Notes under the pieces: model-generated | Seen by the model: only the letters and a program-made list of their open reading frames with translations | Databases searched by the model: none | What the model was told of the DNA's origin: nothing | Part shown: in pieces, positions 1-8,267 of the stretch | Layout: the number at the start of each line of letters is the position of its first letter | Position numbering within the stretch: the stretch's first letter is position 1 | Origin: an uncultured bacterium | GTDB taxonomy: Bacteria > Muiribacteriota > Ozemobacteria > Ozemobacterales > Ozemobacteraceae | Assembly: GCA_937949615.1 (NCBI GenBank) | Contig: CALEDQ010000005.1 | Span: 248,001-312,000 of the forward strand | Direction: 5' to 3' | Length of the DNA: 64,000 nt | Made by a program: the position numbers and the translations under genes

Positions 1-299
1 ACCGAAAAATTGTGCATGTGCAGGTCACCGGCAATCATGCCGGCCGGCGAGGTTTTGACGAGAGCCAGTTCAGGGTTCGTCTGCAGATCGTTGTTCATGA
101 CATGCGCAGTGCCGCGCAGAAACGAAAACAGATCTTCAGCCATGGCTTCGAGTTTGTTCTGATAAAGCTGTGGCGTTGAACTTGCCGCATCAGCGTTGAA
201 CGCATGAATCTGCTGCATCAGTTCGGGCGTCTGCCCGGCGAATGTGGTAACAGTTAAAAAAAACTGCAGAAGCAGTATTATAAACAGTCTGGTAGTCAT
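1..299 (-). CDS. DUF2252 family exported protein (5' part, cut by window edge)
   Basis: The first 99 codons of a gene that continues left of the window. The ATG at 299 follows a GAGGG ribosome site. Residues 1 to about 20 form a signal peptide (MTTRLF, then a Leu/Phe-rich core ending TFAG). The mature part has FLRGTA at about residue 60 and GDLHMHNF near the cut end. These match the FxRG and GDxHxxNF motifs of DUF2252, a family with a kinase/phosphotransferase-like fold and unknown reaction. A signal peptide is unusual for that family. It is divergent from the cupin gene on its right. Confidence 0.65.
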   Translation of the reverse strand, partial: MTTRLFIILLLQFFLTVTTFAGQTPELMQQIHAFNADAASSTPQLYQNKLEAMAEDLFSFLRGTAHVMNNDLQTNPELALVKTSPAGMIAGDLHMHNFS

Positions 300-406
300 T
301 TTTCCCTCACAGAATTCGGCTTTTCATCGTTCATTATAGCCTAAACTCAAATAGTTTTCGACAACCCTTTTGTCTGCTCACAGGTTCTAAATATTGCGGG
401 CCTGAT

Positions 407-436
407 TTGAAAAGTGCTGTGAATTGTGGTTAGAAT
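407..436 (+). promoter_or_regulatory. Candidate sigma-70 promoter of the cupin gene
   Basis: TTGAAA at 407-412 and TAGAAT at 431-436 are separated by 18 bases and end 26 bases before the start codon at 463. This is pattern matching only. Confidence 0.4.
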
Positions 437-462
437 CTTGAAAAATGCAGCAGTGAGGTTTT

Positions 463-987
463 ATGACAAAAGTTTCGCCGCAGGCGCAGAACTGGATAGA
501 TGAGTTGAAGATGCAGCCGCACCCCGAAGGCGGCTGGTTTGCCGAGGTTTTCAGGGCGGCGGGCACGATAGCTGCTCCGGCGCTGCCGTGGCATGCCGGG
601 GCGCGGCCATTTCTGACCTCGATTTATTTTATGCTGGTTCCGGGCGCTGTGTCGCGGTTTCACCGGCTGAAATCAGATGAAATATGGTATCACCACGCCG
701 GCGGCAGCCTGAATATTCATCAGATCGACGCGGACGGCAATTATTCGATTGCCCGGCTCGGGCGCAATCTTGTGGCCGGTGAGAAACTGCAGGTGGTTGT
801 GCCGGCCGGAGTCTGGTTCGGTGCAACGTTGAACGGTGATGAAGAAGCCCTGGTCGGCTGCGCCGTCGCGCCCGGTTTCGATTTTGCCGATTTCGAGATG
901 CCCGATCGCAGAGCCATGCTGGCGCTTTTCCCGCAGCACGCGCCTATTATCGAACGCCTCACCTGGGCCACGGATGAACACGGATGA
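463..987 (+). CDS. Cupin, DUF985 (Cupin_5) family
   Basis: A 174-residue soluble protein matching the DUF985 cupin family. Early residues PHPEGGWFAEVFR, then TSIYFML, the metal-site-like stretch FHRLKSDEIWYHHAGG (about residues 66-81) and VPAGVWFGA (about 115-123) fit this single-domain beta-barrel. The family resembles yeast YML079w; its substrate is not established. The start is supported by GTGAGG just upstream. The last codons (TDEHG and stop) are not family sequence: they fall inside a dispersed CGGATGAACA-type repeat, so the repeat supplies this gene's stop codon. Confidence 0.85.
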   Translation: MTKVSPQAQNWIDELKMQPHPEGGWFAEVFRAAGTIAAPALPWHAGARPFLTSIYFMLVPGAVSRFHRLKSDEIWYHHAGGSLNIHQIDADGNYSIARLGRNLVAGEKLQVVVPAGVWFGATLNGDEEALVGCAVAPGFDFADFEMPDRRAMLALFPQHAPIIERLTWATDEHG

Positions 988-1005
988 ACGCGGATAGAAA
1001 CGGAT
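968..1005. repeat. Dispersed ATCCGTG-TTC repeat, copy 1
   Basis: Near-tandem units of CCACGGATGAACACGGATGA type. Related units, inverted or diverged, occur at 40660-40749 and 49049-49073. This copy overlaps the 3' end of the cupin gene. Such short units are common in intergenic DNA of several environmental phyla. Confidence 0.7.
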
Positions 1006-1107
1006 CTGGTCATCAAAATCCGCTTTGTTTGCTGTTATCAATAAAGCAGCGGCAATTCAGTCAGTTTCTGCAGTGTATCTGACCAGAAATCAGAGCCTGC
1101 TGGCAAT

Positions 1108-1791
1108 TCAGTAGTCGATGCTGTGCCAGTAAGGGTTGTTGAGGTTCTGGTTGGCAATGGCGCTCGAAATTGTGGTGGTCAGCTCGAAATAGTTGCGGCC
1201 GCCGCCGCTGTCTTTGGGGTCAGCGTCGATGGTCAGGGTGACGAGCAGCATCGGAATCTCGGGTTTGAGCGGGTGCCCGTAAAGTTCGAAGCGGGCGCCG
1301 CGGATATCGCTGAAAATCTTTTCGTTGCCGGCTTCGGTGCGCACCAGACATGGTCGTTTCGGGTCTGTGGTATTCATGGTGTAGTTGACTTCGCCGACTT
1401 TCGGAACCCCGGAGGTTTCAGGAGTATCGTAAAGATGTCGGAAAAAGTGAATTTCGCCGTCAGAAATGAGAACCGGCACTGAATTGGCGTCTTTATTGAA
1501 CGCTTTTTTCTGAATCACCGGGTTGCGAATTGCGTTTATCTTCTGGGCGAGCGTTGCATCTTTCGCGATGACCGGCGCGGCGCACCTGAAATCGCGGCGC
1601 AGGTAGTTGATCGCATGTCTTGCACCCTGCAGTTCCTGCAGGTCGACCGAACCGCGGCTGCGTTGCAGGGTGATGTAGCTGAAAACCTTGTAAGACATGG
1701 TCAGCAGTGCCGAAACCAGCATCATGCCGATCATGGCTTCTACGAGTGTGAATCCTGAACATCGCCGTTTCTGCGCCTTATTTTTCATCAA
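1108..1791 (-). CDS. GspJ-like pseudopilin
   Basis: A 227-residue protein with a class III prepilin leader. A basic stretch is followed by G13, then FTLVE with Glu at mature position 5, and a hydrophobic helix (AMIGMMLVSALLTMSYKVF). The length and the following helix with an RHAINYLRRDFR segment resemble type II secretion GspJ/PulJ minor pseudopilins. It would be cleaved by a prepilin peptidase; a GxGD candidate lies at 41811-42614. Its start overlaps the stop of the preceding gene by 4 bases (ATGA), so translation is probably coupled. It is the last gene of a four-gene minus-strand operon. Confidence 0.75.
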   Translation of the reverse strand: MMKNKAQKRRCSGFTLVEAMIGMMLVSALLTMSYKVFSYITLQRSRGSVDLQELQGARHAINYLRRDFRCAAPVIAKDATLAQKINAIRNPVIQKKAFNKDANSVPVLISDGEIHFFRHLYDTPETSGVPKVGEVNYTMNTTDPKRPCLVRTEAGNEKIFSDIRGARFELYGHPLKPEIPMLLVTLTIDADPKDSGGGRNYFELTTTISSAIANQNLNNPYWHSIDY

Positions 1792-2318
1792 TATGGCTCA
1801 CTTTCGTCGAAAAGCAGGGTCGCCAGTGATAGTTTGCGCATGCGGTCGGGCTCGGCGCCAATTGAATCGATCTTGTCAGGCGCTTTGCCTTCGTTCCAGT
1901 AGACGTCGACCGCCACTTTGCGCAGAAATCTTGCGCCGGGGCCGCTGCTGACCGGCTCGAATCTGATTTTACGATAAAACCAGGCATTGTTGTACTGCTC
2001 GGGGTAGTTTTTCGTGGCCGGCTGCCAGACTGAACTGGCGTGCATAGGTATTTTAACCGAATTGCCGGTGGCCGCATGGATCAGCGAGCCCTCGAACATC
2101 TGCAGGGTCGCCGGTGTCAGCTCAGACTGCGGCGTTGACTGAATCAGCTCGATGGTTTCCTGGGCGATCTGCAGGGCGCGCAGGTAATTGCCGGCCTTGC
2201 TGGTTTCGACGCGGGTTGACGAGGCAAAATAGATCAGACCGCCAAAGAAGACGATGCTGACTGAAAGTGCGACAATGATCTCGACGAACGAAAAAGCACG
2301 GCGCTGTATATTAATCAT
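1788..2318 (-). CDS. Prepilin-like minor pseudopilin (GspI/GspH-like)
   Basis: A 176-residue protein with the N-terminus MINIQRRA then FSFVE, a prepilin-type leader of 8 residues. The residue before the cut is Ala8, not the usual Gly; the +5 Glu is kept. The hydrophobic helix IIVALSVSIVFFGGLIYF follows, then a polar domain with LRALQIAQETIELIQSTP, typical of minor pseudopilins of the GspI type. It overlaps the GspJ-like gene by 4 bases and abuts the gene upstream. Which pseudopilin class it belongs to is uncertain. Confidence 0.7.
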   Translation of the reverse strand: MINIQRRAFSFVEIIVALSVSIVFFGGLIYFASSTRVETSKAGNYLRALQIAQETIELIQSTPQSELTPATLQMFEGSLIHAATGNSVKIPMHASSVWQPATKNYPEQYNNAWFYRKIRFEPVSSGPGARFLRKVAVDVYWNEGKAPDKIDSIGAEPDRMRKLSLATLLFDESEPY

Positions 2319-2821
2319 CAGCCACCCCCATTGCCGGTGCCGGGAAATCCGTGTCGCGGTGGCAATTCCGGTTCAGGAGAAGGCTCGGCGGTGGTTCCTG
2401 CCGGTTCTTTCGCAGCCCGCTCTTCGGCTTCCCGCAGCTCGCGTATTCGGGCAGCGGCGGCTCGGGTTACCTCAGGCGCCTGCGGTACGAGAAAATCGAC
2501 CGGCAGTTTGTGAAAATCGAGGGCGAAAGGCTGATTGGCAGAGAAAAATTCGACCGGCAGGCTGTCGAACGATGGCTTGACCTGCTTGCCAGAGGCTTTA
2601 CGGGTGTCCATGAGGCGATCGAGCTCATTGTCAGAGATGGCGCTGACAGGCCCGGAGGTATTGACCCGGTCACGGTCGCCGGTTCCCTCGTCGGTGGTCA
2701 GCGATCGGAGAATTTCGGGCGCCCGGCGAGAGATCCAGGGGGCAGCGATAACCAGCGTGATGAAGAATGAAATGCCCATCACCTTGAGAAACAGCGCGCG
2801 CAGTTGTCGGTTATTCAGCAT
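2318..2821 (-). CDS. Single-pass membrane protein of the pseudopilin operon, unknown
   Basis: A 167-residue protein from the ATG at 2821, which overlaps the end of the upstream gene by 11 bases. The reading frame stays open further upstream but lies inside that gene, so I use this start. Residues about 13-30 (VMGISFFITLVIAAPWIS) form one membrane helix. The rest is a charged linker and a Pro/Glu/Gly-rich tail ending GTGNGGG. No family recognised. Its position between pseudopilins suggests a structural or adaptor role in the same assembly (inference). Confidence 0.65.
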   Translation of the reverse strand: MLNNRQLRALFLKVMGISFFITLVIAAPWISRRAPEILRSLTTDEGTGDRDRVNTSGPVSAISDNELDRLMDTRKASGKQVKPSFDSLPVEFFSANQPFALDFHKLPVDFLVPQAPEVTRAAAARIRELREAEERAAKEPAGTTAEPSPEPELPPRHGFPGTGNGGG

Positions 2822-4997
2822 GATAATCGACCGCCAGCAGTGATTTGTTCTCGCCGATACTGACCCTGACCGGGTAATCGGGAAAATACAGGTTTGCATC
2901 ATGCGAAATCTTGAGGTGGCCGCCGTCCGGCATTTTGCGCAGGTCGAAAAGGCTGTCGACGATCAGATTGCCGTAAATGTCGACACTTTTGTCTTCGAAC
3001 TCGATGCCGCCTTCTGCCGACGACGAGACAGATGAATTGTCGCTGAAACAGGTGGTGGCGGCAAGTGAAGCGTAGATTTTCGCGGCGCTTTCAGAGGTTT
3101 TGATGTAGAAACGGCCGCTCATCAGATAGATGTTGAGGCGGTCTTTTTTGGGATCGAGCGGTGCCAGACTGCCGATGTGGCAGTGCCCGTCGGCGAGCAC
3201 GATCCGGCCTTTGCCGCGGTAGTGGTTGACACTGCTGAGATTCAGGATTTTGCCGCCTGAATTGATGATCAGCATGACTCCGTCAAGATCGAGAACCTTT
3301 TTGCCGTCGATGGTTTTGACCCGGTCATTGATGAATTGATCGGGGTTCTGATACGAATGTGAAACGGTCTGCAGGCTTTCGTCAAAAGCCGGAAACACGT
3401 CGTGCCCCTCGATGCCGCTCTTTACAGCGGTCGGAGTTTTGGCCGGGGTTGTGCCGGCGCCGAAAAAGAAGTTGTTGATCGAGAAATGCTCGATCGGCAT
3501 CGACATCAGGCGGTCGGTGCGCTTGTCGACCGGCGGGTTCAGCTGTTTGCCCGAAAAGGTTTCGACCGGGTTCTCGTAGTGCATCGGCACGACCGGAAAA
3601 GGCACGTCGAGAGAATAGCCACCGTGCAGATTGAAAGTAACCTCGACCTGATCGACAAAGGCGATTTTAAAGAAGCGCAGGTGCACCGGTCCTTCGATAT
3701 AGAGCGGAATATCGCGGTTTTCACCGAACAGCAGCGGCATTTTTCCGCCCCTGACCCGTTGCGGGTTGAAGGTTTTCATTTTGTCGAAATATTCGATTAT
3801 GCCAGAATATGGGTGTTCATCGGTGAATGACTTGCCACCGCTGCCAAAAATGCTGGTGTAGTCTGAGTAACCGTAGTGGTATTTCCAGTTGGCCATCAGC
3901 GAGCGCACCAGCGATCTGAAAACATCTGAGGCGGCCGGGTTACCGCCAGATTTCTGGTAATCTTTGGCGATCATGTAAGGCAGAGAACCTTCGTTGAGGT
4001 CGCCCTTGTGTGAATTTACTATCGCTTTGTAGATCGAAACCAGTTCAGGGGTTTTGTGAAAATCAGAGGCCGGGTTGAAAGACCCTGAAATAGCCGAAAA
4101 CGGAAAAGGCGGGTTGACGAAAAACAGATTGTTGGCACTGGCGGCGGCGTGCTGGCTGCTGACTGTCTGAAAAGAGCCGGGTTGGTAGAAGCCGCCGAGC
4201 AGGCGTTTGTCTTCTTTGAAATCGAGGTCGAGGAGCACCGGCGGGGTTTGAGCGCTTCTTGCCCCCTGCGGAAACTCAGGGCAGGTCGGGTATGAGCGGT
4301 TGCCAAAGTAGGCGAACGAATAGCGGGTTGGGTCGTCTGGCGTTATGCCCTGCACGATGATGCGTTTCTGCGGACTGTTGAGCGTTTTGCAGTAGCTTTT
4401 AACAAAGAGCGCGTATTTATCGACGAACGGGTCTGCAAGGTCGACGATTTTAAGCTCCCGCCGTTCTTTTACCCTGATTTCAGCCGGGTTATCCTTGTAT
4501 TTCGCCCGGCCGGTCAGTTCGATGTGGCCGACATAAGATGGCCGTGGGCCGTTAATCCGCTCTGTGACGACGATATTGACCTGGCCGGTTACTTCACCAT
4601 TTTTGCCGAGATATTCGTCGACAAGCTTGTTGGCCTGAGCGAGTTGCGCTGCCGCAAAATCGGCCTTGTAAACCGACTTTGCGCCGCCGCCCGGCTTCGA
4701 TTGCCAGAAGCTGCGGATCCGCGCACCAATTGAACTGTCAGGGTCATTCACCTGTGCCTTGACGATGGCGAGCATTTCGTTGATGCCGGCCTGGGCAAGC
4801 AGAACCACGCGTTCCTGGTCGATCGTGCGGTTCAACTGCAATACTGCGCCGCTCTTGTGGCGACTGAGGCCGATGATCATGATCAGCATGACCAGCGCGA
4901 AAGTGATGACGAGAAAGAGAACGAAACCACGTCGCTGCTTTAAAACAGCGATCCGGGCTGGCCTCTGCCCCGTTTTCTCTTTCTGCGGTGTATCCAT
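2811..4997 (-). CDS. Large PilX/GspK-like pilin-associated protein
   Basis: The first gene of the four-gene operon; 728 residues from the ATG at 4997. A TTG start at 5039 would add 14 residues; neither has a strong ribosome site. After a basic stretch comes RRGFVLFLVITFALVMLIMIIG, then a helix with LLAQAGINEMLAIVK, the layout of the PilX N-terminal domain. The long C-terminal part is beta-rich; its last 120 residues share a DIYGNLIVDSL-type motif with the protein at 29877-31625. It is far larger than ordinary PilX or GspK (about 200-350 residues). A perfect CCCGGGCCCGGG palindrome (5041-5052) sits just upstream. Confidence 0.65.
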   Translation of the reverse strand: MDTPQKEKTGQRPARIAVLKQRRGFVLFLVITFALVMLIMIIGLSRHKSGAVLQLNRTIDQERVVLLAQAGINEMLAIVKAQVNDPDSSIGARIRSFWQSKPGGGAKSVYKADFAAAQLAQANKLVDEYLGKNGEVTGQVNIVVTERINGPRPSYVGHIELTGRAKYKDNPAEIRVKERRELKIVDLADPFVDKYALFVKSYCKTLNSPQKRIIVQGITPDDPTRYSFAYFGNRSYPTCPEFPQGARSAQTPPVLLDLDFKEDKRLLGGFYQPGSFQTVSSQHAAASANNLFFVNPPFPFSAISGSFNPASDFHKTPELVSIYKAIVNSHKGDLNEGSLPYMIAKDYQKSGGNPAASDVFRSLVRSLMANWKYHYGYSDYTSIFGSGGKSFTDEHPYSGIIEYFDKMKTFNPQRVRGGKMPLLFGENRDIPLYIEGPVHLRFFKIAFVDQVEVTFNLHGGYSLDVPFPVVPMHYENPVETFSGKQLNPPVDKRTDRLMSMPIEHFSINNFFFGAGTTPAKTPTAVKSGIEGHDVFPAFDESLQTVSHSYQNPDQFINDRVKTIDGKKVLDLDGVMLIINSGGKILNLSSVNHYRGKGRIVLADGHCHIGSLAPLDPKKDRLNIYLMSGRFYIKTSESAAKIYASLAATTCFSDNSSVSSSAEGGIEFEDKSVDIYGNLIVDSLFDLRKMPDGGHLKISHDANLYFPDYPVRVSIGENKSLLAVDYHAE

Positions 4998-5131
4998 TTT
5001 CAGTCTTTGATTCCAGTAAAATTTTAACCGGTTCCACAACCCCGGGCCCGGGTTTTTATGAACCCGACTTTTTTGCGGTTATCAATTAAGATAACATTAA
5101 ACCGGCGCCAATGTCATTGTCTCTGAAAGGC

Positions 5132-5194
5132 TTCGCCCCGTGCAACAGCATATCTGCGGCAGAAACACGCAAAATGATGTTGCCACGGGGCGAA
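5132..5194. repeat. Intergenic inverted repeat
   Basis: The arms TTCGCCCCGTGCAAC (5132-5146) and GTTGCCACGGGGCGAA (5179-5194) pair over about 15 bases with one bulge, around a 32-base loop. It lies just past the end of the 355-residue gene. No T-run follows on either strand, so it is not a clear intrinsic terminator. Confidence 0.5.
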
Positions 5195-5214
5195 ATGTTG
5201 GTTCTTAAAGAGGG

Positions 5215-6282
5215 TTAGTCCCAGTTGAGACCGGGTTCTGATTTGGCAGCCGGCAGCGGGGCGCTGTCAATTATTTCGTTGGTTGTATTGGCAGCTTCTG
5301 ATTTGACCGGTTTGAAAATTTCACTGACGCCTCTTTTGATGATGGCTTTGGCGGCAGCATTGTTAGCTGAATTCGAAACCAGCTTGCCGGCACTGTCTAC
5401 GACCATATCGTCAGCGGCGCCAACCAGGTTGTCTGCCATGCCGCCGGCAATGTTGCCGAGACCTTTTGAGACCACTCGATTGAGGGCTTCCTGAGCGGCG
5501 GCTTTCGTTGCTTCTTTGCCGGCGACAGCGAGAAACTGCTTGTCATCCGTGATTGCTTTGTCGGCTGCGGTATTGAGGGTGTTGCCAGCGGCTTTGAGAA
5601 TGGCGGCGGCAATACCGGTTGCGGTAGCCGCTTTGCCGGTGATTGCGGCGATCGGGCCGGCAATCGGGGCGGCGGGCGGGAAAGCGCAAATGGCGGTGCA
5701 GAGAAGGCCGACGCTGCCCAGAATCATCGATGCCGTCGACAGGGCGCTGGCTGCATCGAGCAGAGCTTTGCCGGCCTCTTTGAGGGCTTTCTGGTAGATG
5801 CCGAGGGCGCTGGCGTTTTCGTCGAGGCTTTCATAGACCTTGGTCGGGTCGGTGCTGGCCGCCTCTTTGAATGAACCCTGCTTCAGCAGTTCCATGGTTT
5901 TTTTGGCGTCGTCCTGAATCTTTTTGATATCGGCGTTGGCTTTTTCGATCTTCGGAACGTAGCGCTCGAGTTCCTGTTTTTCTTTCAGGGCTTTTTCTTC
6001 TTCTTCGCTGCGGTCTTTGCCGCCAAGCCAGGTCGGGCGGTTGGCCCAGGCGTTTTTAATGTCATTGATGCGGTTCAGCGTCCATTCTGAAACTTTGCCG
6101 AGCTCGATCGGCTTGATCGACATGATTTCGTCGTAGGTCTTCTGATAATCAGCTACTGCCTTTTCAATCTGTGCTTTCTGGTTTTTGGCTTCCTGGGCGG
6201 CAACGATTGCCGGCGACATCAGCTGCACAAAAAACGTAAACAGAACGAGCAATGCGACAAGTTTACGCGAGTATCTGTTCAT
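5215..6282 (-). CDS. Exported helical protein of unknown function
   Basis: 355 residues. A signal peptide spans residues 1-29 (KLVALLVLFTFFVQLMSPAIVAAQ). The next ~130 residues are Lys/Glu/Ala-rich and probably coiled coil. A central Ala/Gly-rich hydrophobic stretch (about 165-215, with ASMILGSVGLLCTAICAFPPAAPIAG) could be one or two membrane helices or a buried helical hairpin. A further Ala-rich helical region and a polar C-terminus follow. The start has CGGAGG upstream. No family recognised; it faces away from lgt. Confidence 0.6.
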   Translation of the reverse strand: MNRYSRKLVALLVLFTFFVQLMSPAIVAAQEAKNQKAQIEKAVADYQKTYDEIMSIKPIELGKVSEWTLNRINDIKNAWANRPTWLGGKDRSEEEEKALKEKQELERYVPKIEKANADIKKIQDDAKKTMELLKQGSFKEAASTDPTKVYESLDENASALGIYQKALKEAGKALLDAASALSTASMILGSVGLLCTAICAFPPAAPIAGPIAAITGKAATATGIAAAILKAAGNTLNTAADKAITDDKQFLAVAGKEATKAAAQEALNRVVSKGLGNIAGGMADNLVGAADDMVVDSAGKLVSNSANNAAAKAIIKRGVSEIFKPVKSEAANTTNEIIDSAPLPAAKSEPGLNWD

Positions 6283-6427
6283 ATTGACCTCCGAGTGTTT
6301 TACTTCTACTTTAACTATACCCCAAAAAAATCAGAAAGTTTTAAGCTGCAAAAAAAAGTGTACAGAAATCTTCAAGTCGGGTATAGGAAATAGTGAATTA
6401 TCGCTGGCATTGTGTTACTGTATGGGC

Positions 6428-7285
6428 ATGCATCCAATACTATTTGAATATGGGCCGATCCGCATCGGTTCTTACGGTGTCACACTCGCAATCGCTTTTA
6501 TCAGCGCTTTTCTGCTGATCAACCGGCAGTTCAGAAAAAATAACTGCGATGTCGATCTTGCATGGGATCTGCATTTTTTTGCGATTTTCGGCGGCATGAT
6601 CGGAGCACGCCTGCTTTTTATCTTCGAAAACTTAAGGGCTTTTCTCGCAGACCCGGTTTCGATGATTTTTTCGACCACCGGCTTTTCGGCGCTGGGCGGT
6701 TACGTGCTGGCCCTGATTTTATGTATTGTCCGGGTGCGCATGTCTGGCGAGCCGTTTTTTAAAATCGCCGACATCTATGTTCCGGGAATGGCGCTCGGCT
6801 ATGCCATCGGCCGTCTTGGCTGTATCGTGGCCGGTGATGGCTGCTATGGCCTGCCGTGTGAGTTGCCCTGGGCGATGAGTTTTCCGAAGGGGCTGGTATC
6901 GACACTCAGTGCCGAGAATCCGTCGCTGGCCGCTTTATATGCGCAGCTGTTTCCGGGCAAACCAGTGCCGGTAGACATTTATGTGCACCCAACGCCGCTT
7001 TATGAGTCGATGTCGACGTTCATTCTGCTGGCAATTCTTCTGCTGGTAAACTGGCGTATCGGCGGCGGCCGGCGCTTTGCCTTTTTCATGATCTGGTTCG
7101 GTGTTTCACGCTTTTTCGTCGAATTCATCAGATTGAATCCATTTGTCTACTGGGGAATGTCGTCGAGTCAGGTGCTTTCGCTGCTTTTCATTCTGTGCGG
7201 AATTATCATTGCCGCCACCTCTTCGGCCCGACTGGCGAGAATTGATGCCGCGCCGGCGCCGGCCGCCGTTCCCTCAGAAGATTGA
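6428..7285 (+). CDS. lgt: Prolipoprotein diacylglyceryl transferase (Lgt)
   Basis: A multi-pass inner-membrane enzyme that transfers diacylglycerol from phosphatidylglycerol to the lipobox Cys of prolipoproteins. 285 residues from MHPILFEYGPIRIGSYG, the typical Lgt N-terminus; an in-frame ATG two codons earlier (6422) is equally possible. Family marks are GGMIGARLLF, the GRLG segment, LPWAMSFPKG and HPTPLYES. In the GRLG segment the usual Asn (GRxGNF in E. coli) is Cys (GRLGCIVAGDGCYG), a variant subgroup feature. First gene of a co-directional set with hprK, yvcK and whiA. Confidence 0.88.
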   Translation: MHPILFEYGPIRIGSYGVTLAIAFISAFLLINRQFRKNNCDVDLAWDLHFFAIFGGMIGARLLFIFENLRAFLADPVSMIFSTTGFSALGGYVLALILCIVRVRMSGEPFFKIADIYVPGMALGYAIGRLGCIVAGDGCYGLPCELPWAMSFPKGLVSTLSAENPSLAALYAQLFPGKPVPVDIYVHPTPLYESMSTFILLAILLLVNWRIGGGRRFAFFMIWFGVSRFFVEFIRLNPFVYWGMSSSQVLSLLFILCGIIIAATSSARLARIDAAPAPAAVPSED

Positions 7286-7343
7286 AAAGCGTTGACGATT
7301 GCGTTATGCTGGCAGAAAATAATATGCGAAAGGTTCAAAGATT

Positions 7344-8267
7344 ATGGCTCTGATTCTGGTCAGAGAAATCGTGCAGGACCAGGGACTCCTGGTCGTGGCC
7401 GGCAAAGAAGGCCTCGACCGCAAAGTAATATCGTCAGAAGTGCATCGACCCGGCCTCGAACTTGCCGGTTTTTTTGAACATTTCGGTTACGAACGCATCA
7501 TTGTTCTTGGCCGCACCGAGCTGGCATATCTTGGTGAGCAGAGCGCCGAAATCCGCAAGGTCAGGCTGCGTCAACTGCTGTTTTTCAATATCCCCTGCAT
7601 AATCATCACCGATGATCTGCTGGTGCTCGACGAGCTTCTCGAACTCTGCAATCAGAAGAAGATCCCGCTGCTGCGAACTTCAGCGCGGACCGGTGAATTC
7701 ATTTACCAGTTATCGCGTTATCTGCACAATCGCTTTGCGCCGCGCAAGAGTGTACATGGTGTTTTTGTCGAAGTTTACGGCGTCGGTATTCTCATCATGG
7801 GCCCGTCAGGAATCGGCAAGAGCGAGTGTGCGCTCGAACTGATCAAGCGTGGTCATCGTCTGGTGGCTGATGATGCGGTGCAGTTGATGAAGATCAGCGA
7901 CACCAAGGTCGTTGGTTCGCCCGACGAAATGATCAGGCACCACATGGAAATCCGCGGTCTCGGCATTATCGATATCAGATCGCTGTTCGGTATTGCGGCA
8001 ACTGCTGATGAAAAGACCGTTGATATGGTTATTACCCTCGAAAAGTGGGATGACCACAAGGAATACGATCGCCTTGGCATTTTTCAGCGCACCACCAGAT
8101 TTTTGAAGGTCGAAGTGCCTTCGACGACGATTCCGGTGCGTGAAGGTCGCAATCTGGCGGTAGTTATTGAAACGGCGGCGATGAACTTTTACCTGCGCCG
8201 CATGGGCATTCTCAGTGCCGAAAAATTCTCAAAACAGCTGCGTGCAAAGATGAGCGGTGAATTCTGA
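7344..8267 (+). CDS. hprK: HPr kinase/phosphorylase
   Basis: A bifunctional kinase/phosphorylase acting on a Ser of HPr (or a paralogue), linking metabolic state to carbon regulation. 307 residues, normal for the family. The N-terminal DRTGG-like domain contains HRPGLELAGFFEHF. The catalytic domain has His138 (SVHG), P-loop GPSGIGKSE (153-161), Asp176-Asp177 and the signature MEIRGLGIIDI (201-211). The start has a GAAAGG site. Its stop overlaps the yvcK start (TGATG). No HPr or enzyme I gene is in the window, though a PTS IIA protein is at 24348. Confidence 0.93.
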   Translation: MALILVREIVQDQGLLVVAGKEGLDRKVISSEVHRPGLELAGFFEHFGYERIIVLGRTELAYLGEQSAEIRKVRLRQLLFFNIPCIIITDDLLVLDELLELCNQKKIPLLRTSARTGEFIYQLSRYLHNRFAPRKSVHGVFVEVYGVGILIMGPSGIGKSECALELIKRGHRLVADDAVQLMKISDTKVVGSPDEMIRHHMEIRGLGIIDIRSLFGIAATADEKTVDMVITLEKWDDHKEYDRLGIFQRTTRFLKVEVPSTTIPVREGRNLAVVIETAAMNFYLRRMGILSAEKFSKQLRAKMSGEF

